The position numbers were made by a program, and so were the translations under genes. Below the pieces are notes generated by a model. That model was not told the origin of the DNA and searched no databases. It worked only from the letters and a program-made list of their open reading frames with translations. From Luzula sylvatica (taxonomy: Eukaryota; Streptophyta; Magnoliopsida; Poales; Juncaceae), in contig OX326959.1 of the NCBI GenBank assembly GCA_946800325.1, positions 30,418,527-30,482,526 of the forward strand: a DNA stretch of 64,000 bases. Reading direction: 5' to 3'. Positions 1-11,199 of the stretch are shown here, one piece after another. Each line of letters starts with the position of its first letter. The stretch's first letter is position 1.

Positions 1-1612
1 TGAAAAGTTATGTAGTAAAAGATACGATACAAATGATCTAAAAACACGTTATTTGAACTCCTCAAAGCGTTAAAATCTTGTTTTGAATCGAAAAATAAAC
101 TTCCTTAGTGTTTGTGAAATTTGGTGAAAAGTTATGTAGTAAAAGATACGATACAAATGATCTAAAAACACGTTATTTGAACTCCTCATAGCGTTAAAAT
201 CTTGTTTTGAATCGAAAAACAAACTTCCTTAGTGTTTGTGAAATTTGGTGAAATGTTATGTAGTAAAAGATACGATACAAATGATCTAAAAACATGTTAT
301 TTGAACTCCTCAAAGCGTTAAAATCTTGTTTTGAATCTAAAAACAAACTTTCTTAGTGTTTGTGAAATTTGGTGAAAAGTTATGTAGTAAAAGAAACGAT
401 ACAAACGATCTAAAAACATGTTATTTGAACTCCTCAAAACGTTAAAATCTTGTTTTGAATCGAAAAATAAACTTCCTTAATGTTTGTGAAATTTGGTGAA
501 AAGTTATGTAGTAAAAGATACGATACAAATGATCTAAAAACGCGTTATTTGAACTCCTCATAGCGTTAAAATCTTGTTTTGAATCTAAAAACAAACTTCC
601 TTAGTGTTTGTGAAATTTGGTGAAAAGTTATGTAGTAAAAGATACGATACAAATGATCTACAAACATGTTATTTGAACTCATCAAAGCTTCAAAATCTTG
701 TTTTGAATCGAAAAACAAATTTCCTTACTGTTTGTGAAATTTGGTGAAAAGTTATGTAGTAAAAGATACGATACAAATGATCTAAAAACACGTTATTTGA
801 ATTCCTCAAAGCGTTAAAATGTTGTTTTGAATCGAAAAACAAACTTCCTTAGTGTTTGTGAAATTTGGTGAAACGTTATGTAGTAAAAGATACGATACAA
901 ATTATCTAAAGACATGTTATTTGAACTCCTCAAAGCGTTAAAATCTTGTTTTGAATCGAAAAACAAACTTTCTTAGTGTTTGTGAAATTTGGTGAAAAGT
1001 TATGAAGTAAAAGATACGATACAAATGATCTAAAAACACGTTATTTGTACTCCTCAAAGCGTTAAAATCTTGTTTTGAATCGAAAAACAAACTTTCTTAG
1101 TGTTTGTGAAATTTGGTGAAAAGTTATGAAGTAAAAGATACGATACAAATGATCTAAAAACACGTTATTTGAACTCCTCAAAGCGTTAAAATCTTGTTTT
1201 GAATCGAAAAATAAACTTCCTTAGTGTTTGTGAAATTTGGTGAAAAGTTATGTAGTAAAAGATACGATACAAATGATCTAAAAACACGTTATTTGAACTC
1301 CTCATAGCGTTAAAATCTTGTTTTGAATCGAAAAACAAACTTCCTTAGTGTTTGTGAAATTTGGTGAAAAGTTATGTAGTAAAAGATACGATACAAATGA
1401 TCTAAAAACATGTTATTTGAACTCCTCAAAGCGTTAAAATCTTGTTTTGAATCTAAAAACAAACTTTCTTAGTGTTTGTGAAATTTGGTGAAAAGTTATG
1501 TAGTAAAAGAAACGATACAAATGATCTAAAAACATGTTATTTGAACTCCTCAAAACGTTAAAATCTTGTTTTTAATCGAAAAATAAACTGCCTTAGTGTT
1601 TGTGAAATTTGG

Positions 1613-1725
1613 TGAAAAGTAATGTAGTAAAAGATACGATACAAATGATCTAAAAACAAGTTATTTGAACTCCTCAAAGTGTTTTGAATCGAAAAATAAA
1701 CTGCCTTAGTGTTTGTGAAATTTGG
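1613..1725. repeat. 113-bp monomer with an 11-bp deletion between TGTT repeats
   Basis: Monomer bases around 69-80 are missing: the CAAAGTGTT stretch runs straight into TTGAATCG. In the full-length C68T class two TGTT copies lie exactly 11 bp apart, so loss of one TGTT plus the intervening seven bases gives this product. The next monomer is a full-length near-twin sharing the unusual GTAATG and ACAAGTT variants, so the short unit looks like a local duplicate that then lost 11 bp. Identical short copies occur at 6806-6918 and 10761-10873. Confidence 0.9.
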
Positions 1726-1973
1726 TGAAAAGTAATGTAGTAAAAGATACGATACAAATGATCTAAAAACAAGTTATTTGAACTCCTCAAAGTGTTAAAA
1801 TCTTGTTTTGAATCGAAAAACAAACTGTCATAGTGTTTATGAAATTTGGTGAAAAGTTATGTAGTAAAAGATACGATACAAATGATCTAAAAACACGTTA
1901 TTTGAACTCCTCAAAACGTTAAAATCTTGTTTTGAATCGAAAAATATACTTCCTTAGTGTTTGTGAAATTTGG

Positions 1974-2469
1974 TGAAAAGTTATGTAGTAAAAGATACGA
2001 TACAAATGATCTAAAAACACGTTATTTGAACTCCTCAAAGCGTTAAAATCTTGTTTTGAATCGAAAAACAAACTTTCTTAGTGTTTGTGAAATTTGGTGA
2101 AAAGTTGTGTAGTAAAAGATACGATACAAATGATCTAAAAACACGTTATTTGAACTCCTCAAAACGTTAAAATCTTGTTTTGAATCGAAAAATAAACTTC
2201 CTTAGTGTTTGTGAAATTTGGTGAAAAGTTATGTAGTAAAAGATACGATACAAATGATCTAAAAACACGTTATTTGAACTCCTCAAAGCGTTAAAATCTT
2301 GTTTTGAATCGAAAAACAAACTTTCTTAGTGTTTGTGAAATTTGGTGAAAAGTTGTGTAGTAAAAGATACGATACAAATGATCTAAAAACACGTTATTTG
2401 AACTCCTCAAAACGTTAAAATCTTGTTTTGAATCGAAAAATAAACTTCCTTAGTGTTTGTGAAATTTGG
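1974..2469. repeat. Dimeric repeat, 2 x 248 bp
   Basis: Two monomer types alternate twice. One is GTTATG/AAAGCG with ACAAACTTTC; the other is GTTGTG/AAAACG with ATAAACTTCC. The same alternating pair recurs inside later HOR copies (for example near 7.17-7.66, 11.12-11.62, 20.5-20.8 and 28.3-28.6 kb) and is expanded to three pairs at 54884-55627. Confidence 0.8.
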
Positions 2470-2717
2470 TGAAAAGTTATGTAGTAAAAGATACGATACA
2501 AATGATCTAAAAACACGTTATTTGAACTCCTCATAGCGTTAAAATCTTGTTTTGAATCGAAAAACAAACTTCCTTAGTGTTTGTGAAATTTGGTGAAAAG
2601 TTATGTAGTAAAAGATACGATACAAATGATCTAAAAACATGTTATTTGAACTCCTCAAAGCGTTAAAATCTTGTTTTGAATCTAAAAACAAACTTCCTTA
2701 GTGCTTGTGAAATTTGG

Positions 2718-2839
2718 TGAAAAGTTATGTAGTTAGATACGATACAAATGATCTAAAAACACGTTATTTGAACTCCTCAAAGCGTTAAAATCATGTTTTG
2801 AATCGAAAAAAAAACTTCCTTAGTGTTTGTGAAATTTGG
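2718..2839. repeat. 122-bp monomer marker (GTAGTTAGATAC class)
   Basis: The usual GTAGTAAAAGATAC is shortened by two bases to GTAGTTAGATAC. The identical lesion is found at 7911-8032, 11866-11987, 21039-21160, 28847-28968, 30954-31075 and 33061-33182, seven copies in all. It is followed each time by the G90/C96A monomer and then the ACAAGTT/AAAGTG/GTCATAG monomer. The exact spacings (5193, 3955, 9173, 7808, 2107, 2107) identify the duplications described in other entries. Homologous blocks elsewhere (for example 15.7, 17.08, 24.9 and 37.4 kb) carry the full-length version. Confidence 0.92.
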
Positions 2840-3499
2840 TGAAAAGTTATGTAGTAAAAGATACGATACAAATGATCTAAAAACAAGTTATTTGAACTCC
2901 TCAAAGTGTTAAAATCTTGTTTTGAATCGAAAAACAAACTGTCATAGTGTTTATGAAATTTGGTGAAAAGTTATGTAGTAAAAGATACGATACAAATGAT
3001 CTAAAAACACGTTATTTGAACTCCTCAAAACGTTAAAATCTTGTTTTGAATCGAAAAATAAACTTCCTTAGTGTTTGTGAAATTTGGTGAAAAGTTATGT
3101 AGTAAAAGATACGATACAAATGATCTAAAAACACGTTATTTGAACTCCTCAAAGCGTTAAAATGTTGTTTTGAATCGAAAAACAAACTTCCTTAGTGTTT
3201 GTGAAATTTGGTGAAAAGTTATGTAGTAAAAAATACGATACAAATTATCTAAAAACCAATTATTTGAACTCCTCAAAGCGTTAAAATCTTGTTTTGAATC
3301 GAAAAACAAACTTTCTTAGTGTCTGTGAAATTTGGTGAAAAGTTATGTAGTAAAAGATACAATACAAATGATCTAAAAACACGTTATTTGAACTCCTCAA
3401 AGCGTTAAAATCTTGTTTTGAATCGAAAAACAAACTTTCTTAGTGTTTGTGAAATTTGGTGAAAAGTTATGTAGTAAAAGATACGATACAAATGATCTA

Positions 3500-4673
3500 A
3501 AAACACGTTATTTGAACTCCTCAAAGCGTTAAAATCTTGTTTTGAATCGAAAAATAAACTTCCTTAGTGTTTGTGAAATTTGGTGAAAAGTTATGTAGTA
3601 AAAGATACGATACAAATGATCTAAAAACATGTTATTTGAACTCCTCAAAGGGTTAAAATCTTGTTTTGAATCTAAAAACAAACTTTCTTAGTGTTTGTGA
3701 AATTTGGTGAAAAGTTATGTAGTAAAAGATACGATACAAATGATCTACAAACATGTTATTTGAACTCCTCAAAGCTTTAAAATCTTGTTTTGAATCGAAA
3801 AACAAACTTCCTTAGTGTTTGTGAAATTTGGTGAAAACTTATGTAGTAAAAGATACGATACAAATGATCTAAAAACACGTTATTTGAACTCCTCAAAGCG
3901 TTAAAATGTTGTTTTGAATCGAAAAAAAAATTTCCTTAGTGTTTGTGAAATTTGGGGAAAAGTTATGTAGTAAAAGATACAATACAAATGATCTAAAAAC
4001 ATGTTATTTGAACTCCTCAAAGCGTTAAAATCTTGTTTTGAATCGAAAAATAAACTGCCTAAGTGTTTGTGAAATTTGGTGAAAAGTTATGTAGTAAAAG
4101 ATACGATACAAATGATCTAAAACACGTTATTTGAACTTATCAAAGTGTTAAAATCTTGTTTTGAACCGAAAAACAAACTTTCATAGTGTTTGTGAAATTT
4201 GGTGAAAAGTTATGTAGTAAAAGATACGATACAAACGATCTAAAAACACGTTATTTGAACTCCTCAAAGCGTTAAAATCTTGTTTTGAATCGAAAAATAA
4301 ACTTTCTTAGTGTTTGTGAAATTTGGTGAAAAGTTATGTAGTAAAAGATACGATACAAATGATCTAAAAACATGTTATTTGAACTCCTCAAAGGGTTAAA
4401 ATCTTGTTTTGAATCTAAAAACAAACTTTCTTAATGTTTGTGAAATTTGGTGAAAAGTTATGTAGTAAAAGATACGATACAAATGATCTACAAACATGTT
4501 ATTTGAACTCCTCAAAGCTTTAAAATCTTGTTTTGAATCGAAAAACAAACTTCCTTAGTGTTTGTGAAATTTGGTGAAAAGTTATGTAGTAAAAGATACG
4601 ATACAAATGATCTAAAAACACGTTATTTGAACTCCTCAAAGCGTTAAAATGTTGTTTTGAATCGAAAAAGAAA
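3500..4673. repeat. Tandem 6-mer duplication (743-bp period)
   Basis: A rare AAAGGGTT variant at 3647 recurs at 4390, 743 bp away (six monomers minus the single base lost near 4119). The flanking order is the same in both copies: ATAAAC monomer, AAAGGG/G90T monomer, then the CTACAAACATG/AAAGCTT monomer, then the C77G monomer. The match runs for about 430 bp on each side. Confidence 0.75.
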
Positions 4674-5690
4674 CTGCCTTAGTGTTTGTGAAATTTGGTG
4701 AAAAGTTATGTAGTAAAAGATACGATACAAATGATCTAAAAACATGTTATTTGAACTCCTCAAAGCGTTAAAATCTTGTTTTGAATCGAAAAACAAACTG
4801 TCATAGTGTTTGTGAAATTTGGTGAAAAGTTATGTAGTAAAAGATACGATACAAATGATCTAAAAACACGTTATTTGAATTCCTCAAAGCGTTAAAATGT
4901 TGTTTTGAATCGAAAAACAAACTTCCTTAGTGTTTGTGAAATTTGGTGAAAAGTTATGTAGTAAAAGATACGATACAAATTATCTAAAAACATGTTATTT
5001 GAACTCCTCAAAGCGTTAAAATCTTGTTTTGAATCGAAAAACAAACTTTCTTAGTGTTTGTGAAATTTGGTGAAAAGTTATGTAGTAAAAGATACGATAC
5101 AAATGATCTAAAAACACGTTATTTGAACTCCTCAAAGCGTTAAAATCTTGTTTTGAATCGAAAAACAAACTTTCTTACTGTTTGTGAAATTTGGTGAAAA
5201 GTTATGTAGTAAAAGATACGATACAAATGATCTAAAAACACGTTATTTGAACTCCTCAAAGCGTTAAAATCTTGTTTTGAATCGAAAAATAAACTTCCTT
5301 AGTGTTTGTGAAATTTGGTGAAAAGTTATGTAGTAAAAGATACTATACAAATGATCTAAAAACATGTTATTTGAACTCCTCAAAGCGTTAAAATCTTGTT
5401 TTGAATCTAAAAACAAACTTCCTTAGTGCTTGTGAAATTTGGTGAAAAGTTATGTAGTAAAAGATACGATACAAATGATCTAAAAACACGTTATTTGAAC
5501 TCCTCATAGCGTTAAAATCTTGTTTTGAATCGAAAAACAAACTTCCTTAGTGTTTGTGAAATTTGGTGAAAAGTTATGTAGTAAAAGATACGATACAAAT
5601 GATCTAAAAACATGTTATTTGAACTCCTCAAAGCGTTAAAATCTTGTTTTGAATCTAAAAACAAACTTTCTTAGTGTTTGTGAAATTTGG

Positions 5691-6681
5691 TGAAAAGTTA
5701 CGTTGTAAAAGAAACGATACAAACGATCTAAAAACATGTTATTTGAACTCCTCAAAACGTTAAAATCTTGTTTTGAATCGAAAAATAAACTTCCTTAATG
5801 TTTGTGAAATTTGGTGAAAAGTTATGTAGTAAAAGATACGATACAAATGATCTAAAAACACGTTATTTGAACTGCTCATAGCGTTAAAATCTTGTTTTGA
5901 ATCTAAAAACAAACTTCCTTAGTGTTTGTGAAATTTGGTGAAAAGTTATGTAGTAAAAATACGATACAAATGATCTACAAACATGTTATTTGAACTCCTC
6001 AAAGCTTTAAAATCTTGTTTTGAATCGAAAAACAAATTTCCTTACTGTTTGTGAAATTTGGTGAAAAGTTATGTAGTAAAAGATACGATACAAATGATCT
6101 AAAAACACGTTATTTGAATTCCTCAAAGCGTTAAAATGTTGTTTTGAATCGAGAAACAAACTTCCTTAGTGTTTGTGAAATTTGGTGAAACGTTATGTAG
6201 TAAAAGATACGATACAAATTATCTAAAAACATGTTATTTGAACTCCTCAAAGCGTTAAAATCTTGTTTTGAATCGAAAAACAAACTTTCTTAGTGTTTGT
6301 GAAATTTGGTGAAAATTTATGTAGTAAAAGATACGATACAAATGATCTAAAAACACGTTATTTGAACTCCTCAAAGCGTTAAAATCTTGTTTTGAATCGA
6401 AAAACAAACTTTCTTAGTGTTTGTGAAATTTGGTGAAAACTTGTGTAGTAAAAGATACGATACAAATGATCTAAAAACACGTTATTTGAACTCCTCAAAA
6501 CGTTAAAATCTTGTTTTGAATCGAAAAACAAACTTCCTTAGTGTTTGTGAAATTTGGTGAAAAGTTATGTAGTAAAAGATACGATACAAATGATCTAAAA
6601 ACATGTTATTTGAACTCCTCAAAGCGTTAAAATCTTGTTTTGAATCTAAAAACAAACTTTCTTAGTGTTTGTGAAATTTGG
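5691..6681. repeat. Eight-monomer block (991 bp) absent from the second HOR copy
   Basis: Bases 10389-10636 align both to 5443-5690 (spacing 4,946) and to the stretch just before 6681 (spacing 3,955). The difference, 991 bp, is seven 124-bp monomers plus the 123-bp monomer at 5939-6061. The block carries the GTTACGTTG marker at 5701, the CTACAAACATG/AAAGCTT monomer and the GAGAAAC monomer. It reappears to the right of the third copy (14.6-15.6 kb, spacing 8,901). It looks like an eight-unit deletion or unequal exchange in monomer register. Confidence 0.8.
6434..6557. repeat. Chimeric monomer at a one-unit deletion junction
   Basis: The left part (GAAAACTTGTG, then the G67A state at 6500) matches the monomer at 15335, while the right part (C96 at 6529) matches the monomer that follows 15335. 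Between 6500 and 6529 this copy switches from one neighbour to the next and is one unit shorter than the corresponding stretch at 15.3-15.6 kb. The crossover thus falls within about 29 bp, at the same phase in both parents. Confidence 0.75.
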
Positions 6682-6805
6682 TGAAAAGTTATGTAGTAAA
6701 AGAAACGATACAAATGATCTAAAAACATGTTATTTGAACTCCTCAAAACGTTAAAATCTTGTTTTTAATCGAAAAATAAACTGCCTTAGTGTTTGTGAAA
6801 TTTGG

Positions 6806-6918
6806 TGAAAAGTAATGTAGTAAAAGATACGATACAAATGATCTAAAAACAAGTTATTTGAACTCCTCAAAGTGTTTTGAATCGAAAAATAAACTGCCTT
6901 AGTGTTTGTTAAATTTGG
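6806..6918. repeat. 113-bp monomer, second copy
   Basis: This is the same 11-bp deletion as at 1613-1725, exactly 5,193 bp downstream. It carries an extra private change in its tail (TTTGTTAAA instead of TTTGTGAAA near 6909) that is shared with the third copy at 10761-10873 but not with the first. The second and third copies are therefore the closer relatives. Confidence 0.9.
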
Positions 6919-8331
6919 TGAAAAGTAATGTAGTAAAAGATACGATACAAATGATCTAAAAACAAGTTATTTGAACTCCTCAAAGTGTTAAAATCTTGTT
7001 TTGAATCGAAAAACAAACTGTCATAGTGTTTATGAAATTTGGTGAAAAGTTATGTAGTAAAAGATACGATACAAATGATCTAAAAACACGTTATTTGAAC
7101 TCCTCAAAACGTTAAAATCTTGTTTTGAATCGAAAAATATACTTCCTTAGTGTTTGTGAAATTTGGTGAAAAGTTATGTAGTAAAAGATACGATACAAAT
7201 GATCTAAAAACACGTTATTTGAACTCCTCAAAGCGTTAAAATCTTGTTTTGAATCGAAAAACAAACTTTCTTAGTGTTTGTGAAATTTGGTGAAAAGTTG
7301 TGTAGTAAAAGATACGATACAAATGATCTAAAAACACGTTATTTGAACTCCTCAAAACGTTAAAATCTTGTTTTGAATCGAAAAATAAACTTCCTTAGTG
7401 TTTGTGAAATTTGGTGAAAAGTTATGTAGTAAAAGATACGATACAAATGATCTAAAAACACGTTATTTGAACTCCTCAAAGCGTTAAAATCTTGTTTTGA
7501 ATCGAAAAACAAACTTTCTTAGTGTTTGTGAAATTTGGTGAAAAGTTGTGTAGTAAAAGATACGATACAAATGATCTAAAAACACGTTATTTGAACTCCT
7601 CAAAACGTTAAAATCTTGTTTTGAATCGAAAAATAAACTTCCTTAGTGTTTGTGAAATTTGGTGAAAAGTTATGTAGTAAAAGATACGATACAAATGATC
7701 TAAAAACACGTTATTTGAACTCCTCATAGCGTTAAAATCTTGTTTTGAATCGAAAAACAAACTTCCTTAGTGTTTGTGAAATTTGGTGAAAAGTTATGTA
7801 GTAAAAGATACGATACAAATGATCTAAAAACATGTTATTTGAACTCCTCAAAGCGTTAAAATCTTGTTTTGAATCTAAAAACAAACTTCCTTAGTGCTTG
7901 TGAAATTTGGTGAAAAGTTATGTAGTTAGATACAATACAAATGATCTAAAAACACGTTATTTGAACTCCTCAAAGCGTTAAAATCTTGTTTTGAATCGAA
8001 AAAAAAACTTCCTTAGTGTTTGTGAAATTTGGTGAAAAGTTATGTAGTAAAAGATACGATACAAATGATCTAAAAACAAGTTATTTGAACTCCTCAAAGT
8101 GTTAAAATCTTGTTTTGAATCGAAAAACAAACTGTCATAGTGTTTATGAAATTTGGTGAAAAGTTATGTAGTAAAAGATACGATACCAATGATCTAAAAA
8201 CACGTTATTTGAACTCCTCAAAACGTTAAAATCTTGTTTTGAATCGAAAAATAAACTTCCTTAGTGTTTGTGAAATTTGGTGAAAAGTTATGTAGTAAAA
8301 GATACGATACAAATGATCTAAAAACACGTTA

Positions 8332-8346
8332 TTTGAACTCCTCAAA
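8332..8346. other. Short dyad: TTTGA / TCAAA, 5-bp stem
   Basis: Monomer bases 52-66 read TTTGA, five spacer bases, then TCAAA, a perfect 5-bp inverted repeat. It is present in most monomers. The A65T variant (the 'CATAGCG' class) breaks it, while the GAATTC-bearing class keeps it. It could form a small cruciform or hairpin, but at this size and A+T content chance is a fair explanation. Confidence 0.6.
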
Positions 8347-8356
8347 GCGTTAAAAT

Positions 8357-8373
8357 CTTGTTTTGAATCGAAA
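8357..8373 (-). other. Half match to a CENP-B box (not a functional box)
   Basis: On the minus strand, monomer bases 93-77 read TTTCGATTCAAAACAAG. Against the CENP-B box core (TTCG, four bases, A, two bases, CGGG), the TTCG and the following A match but the CGGG half is ACAA. The G90T class also destroys the TTCG. Binding by CENP-B is therefore unlikely; the entry only records where the nearest match lies. Confidence 0.2.
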
Positions 8374-8374
8374 A

Positions 8375-8395
8375 ACAAACTTCCTTAGTGTTTGT
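8375..8395. other. Short dyad: ACAAAC / GTTTGT, 6-bp stem, 9-nt spacer
   Basis: Monomer bases 95-100 (ACAAAC) and 110-115 (GTTTGT) are exact inverted complements separated by nine bases. The right arm is almost invariant across the window. The left arm is intact in the C96 class and loses one pair in the C96T (ATAAAC) and C96A classes, so dyad-plus and dyad-minus monomers alternate along the array. Short dyads are reported as common in centromeric satellites that lack CENP-B boxes; a role here is inference. Confidence 0.65.
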
Positions 8396-10760
8396 GAAAT
8401 TTGGTGAAAAGTTATGTAGTAAAAGATACGATACAAATGATCTAAAAACACGTTATTTGAACTCCTCAAAGCGTTAAAATGTTGTTTTGAATCGAAAAAT
8501 AAACTGCCTTAGTGTTTGTGAAATTTGGTGAAAAGTTCTGTAGTAAAAGATACAATACAAATGATCTAAAAACACGTTATTTGAACTCCTCAAAGCGTTA
8601 AAATCTTGTTTTGAATCGAAAAATAAACTTCCTTAGTGTTTGTGAAATTTGGTGAAAAGTTATGTAGTAAAAGATACGATACAAATGATCTAAAAACACG
8701 TTATTTGAACTCCTCATAGCGTTAAAATCTTGTTTTGAATCGAAAAACAAACTTCCTTAGTGTTTGTGAAATTTGGTGAAAAGTTATGTAGTAAAAGATA
8801 CGATACAAATGATCTAAAAACATGTTATTTGAACTCCTCAAAGCGTTAAAATCTTGTTTTGAATCTAAAAACAAACTTTCTTAGTGTTTGTGTAATTTGG
8901 TGAAAAGTTATGTAGTAAAAGAAACGATACAAATGATCTAAAAACATGTTATTTGAACTCCTCAAAACGTTAAAATCTTGTTTTGAATCGAAAAATAAAC
9001 TGCCTTAGTGTTTGTGAAATTTGGTGAAAATTTATGTAGTAAAAGGTACGATACAAATGATCTAAAAACACGTTATTTGAACTCCTCAAAGCGTTAAAAT
9101 GTTGTTTTGAATCGAAAAACAAACTTCCTTAGTGTTTGTGAAATTTGGTGAAAAGTTATGTAGTAAAAAATACGATACAAATTATCTAAAAACATGTTAT
9201 TTGAACTCCTCAAAGCGTTAAAATCTTGTTTTGAATCGAAAAACAAACTTTCTTAGTGTCTGTGAAATTTGGTGAAAAGTTCTGTAGTAAAAGATACAAT
9301 ACAAATGATCTAAAAACACGTTATTTGAACTCCTCAAAGCGTTAAAATCTTGTTTTGAATCGAAAAACAAACTTTCTTAGTGTTTGTGAAATTTGGTGAA
9401 AAGTTATGTAGTAAAAGATACGATACAAATGATCTAAAAACACGTTATTTGAACTCCTCAAAGCGTTAAAATCTTGTTTTGAATCGAAAAATAAACTTCC
9501 TTAGTGTTTGTGAAATTTGGTGAAAAGTTATGTAGTAAAAGATACGATACAAATGATCTAAAAACACGTTATTTGAACTCCTCAAAGCGTTAAAATCTTG
9601 TTTTGAATCTAAAAACAAACTTTCTTAGTGTTTGTGAAATTTGGTGAAAAGTTATGTAGTAAAAGATACGATACAAATGATCTAAAAACATGTTATTTGA
9701 ACTCCTCAAAGCGTTAAAATCTTGTTTTGAATCGAAAAACAAACTGTCATAGTGTTTGTGAAATTTGGTGAAAAGTTATGTAGTAAAAGATACGATACAA
9801 ATGATCTAAAAACACGTTATTTGAATTCCTCAAAGCGTTAAAATGTTGTTTTGAATCGAAAAAAAAACTTCCTTAGTGTTTGTGAAATTTGGTGAAAACT
9901 TATGTAGTAAAAGATACGATACAAATTATCTAAAAACATGTTATTTGAACTCCTCAAAGCGTTAAAATCTTGTTTTGAATCGAAAAACAAACTTCCTTAG
10001 TGTTTGTGAAATTTGGTGAAAAGTTATGTAGTAAAAGATACGATACAAATGATCTAAAAACACGTTATTTGAACTCCTCAAAGCGTTAAAATCTTGTTTT
10101 GAATCGAAAAACAAACTTTCTTAGTGTTTGTGAAATTTGGTGAAAAGTTATGTAGTAAAAGATACGATACAAATGATCTAAAAACACGTTATTTGAACTC
10201 CTCAAAGCGTTAAAATCTTGTTTTGAATCGAAAAATAAACTTCCTTAGTGTTTGTGAAATTTGGTGAAAAGTTATGTAGTAAAAGATACTATACAAATGA
10301 TCTAAAAACATGTTATTTGAACTCCTCAAAGCGTTAAAATCTTGTTTTGAATCTAAAAACAAACTTCCTTAGTGCTTGTGAAATTTGGTGAAAAGTTATG
10401 TAGTAAAAGATACGATACAAATGATCTAAAAACACGTTATTTGAACTCCTCATAGCGTTAAAATCTTGTTTTGAATCGAAAAACAAACTTCCTTAGTGTT
10501 TGTGAAATTTGGTGAAAAGTTATGTAGTAAAAGATACGATACAAATGATCTAAAAACATGTTATTTGAACTCCTCAAAGCGTTAAAATCTTGTTTTGAAT
10601 CTAAAAACAAACTTTCTTAGTGTTTGTGAAATTTGGTGAAAAGTTATGTAGTAAAAGAAACGATACAAATGATCTAAAAACATGTTATTTGAACTCCTCA
10701 AAACGTTAAAATCTTGTTTTTAATCGAAAAATAAACTGCCTTAGTGTTTGTGAAATTTGG

Positions 10761-10873
10761 TGAAAAGTAATGTAGTAAAAGATACGATACAAATGATCTA
10801 AAAACAAGTTATTTGAACTCCTCAAAGTGTTTTGAATCGAAAAATAAACTGCCTTAGTGTTTGTTAAATTTGG
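10761..10873. repeat. 113-bp monomer, third copy
   Basis: The 11-bp deletion recurs exactly 3,955 bp after the second copy and shares its TTTGTTAAA change, which anchors the 32-monomer HOR. No further 113-bp monomer appears to the right of this one. Confidence 0.9.
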
Positions 10874-11199
10874 TGAAAAGTAATGTAGTAAAAGATACGA
10901 TACAAATGATCTAAAAACAAGTTATTTGAACTCCTCAAAGTGTTAAAATCTTGTTTTGAATCGAAAAACAAACTGTCATAGTGTTTATGAAATTTGGTGA
11001 AAAGTTATGTAGTAAAAGATACGATACAAATGATCTAAAAACACGTTATTTGAACTCCTCAAAACGTTAAAATCTTGTTTTGAATCGAAAAATATACTTC
11101 CTTAGTGTTTGTGAAATTTGGTGAAAAGTTATGTAGTAAAAGATACGATACAAATGATCTAAAAACACGTTATTTGAACTCCTCAAAGCGTTAAAATCT

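Larger units (their letters stand above)
1..5442. repeat. Left segment: mixed monomers with partial block homology to 5.4-8.3 kb
   Basis: No gene or unique sequence is present. The segment has no single dominant HOR. Bases from about 125 to 1200 match about 5443-6520 at a spacing of 5,318 in the left part. Bases from about 1300 to 3100 match about 6500-8300 at a spacing of 5,193. The 125-bp change equals one lost monomer plus one deleted base. The segment holds the first 113-bp monomer (1613-1725), the first 122-bp monomer (2718-2839), a dimer pair (1974-2469), a 6-mer duplication (3.5-4.67 kb) and a 123-bp monomer with one A missing near 4119. An ACGCGT variant sits at 540-545. Confidence 0.85.
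8281..8404. repeat. Reference consensus monomer (124 bp)
   Basis: This copy carries the majority base at nearly every position and is used here to number the monomer (base 1 = 8281). It contains a GATACGATAC direct repeat at 21-30, an invariant-looking GATC at 35-38, four CpGs (25-26, 47-48, 68-69, 89-90), A/T runs at 40-44, 72-75, 81-84 and 91-95, and a conserved tail at 106-124. The commonest variants elsewhere are C47T or C47A, A65T, G67A, C68T, G69T, C77G, G90T, C96T or C96A, and several forms of 102-105. The GATC in essentially every unit predicts a 124-bp ladder after digestion with an enzyme that cuts GATC. Confidence 0.95.

Noticed and set aside
8357..8373. CENP-B box in each monomer
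   Set aside because: Only the TTCG half and one A match; the CGGG half is absent and the G90T class loses TTCG.
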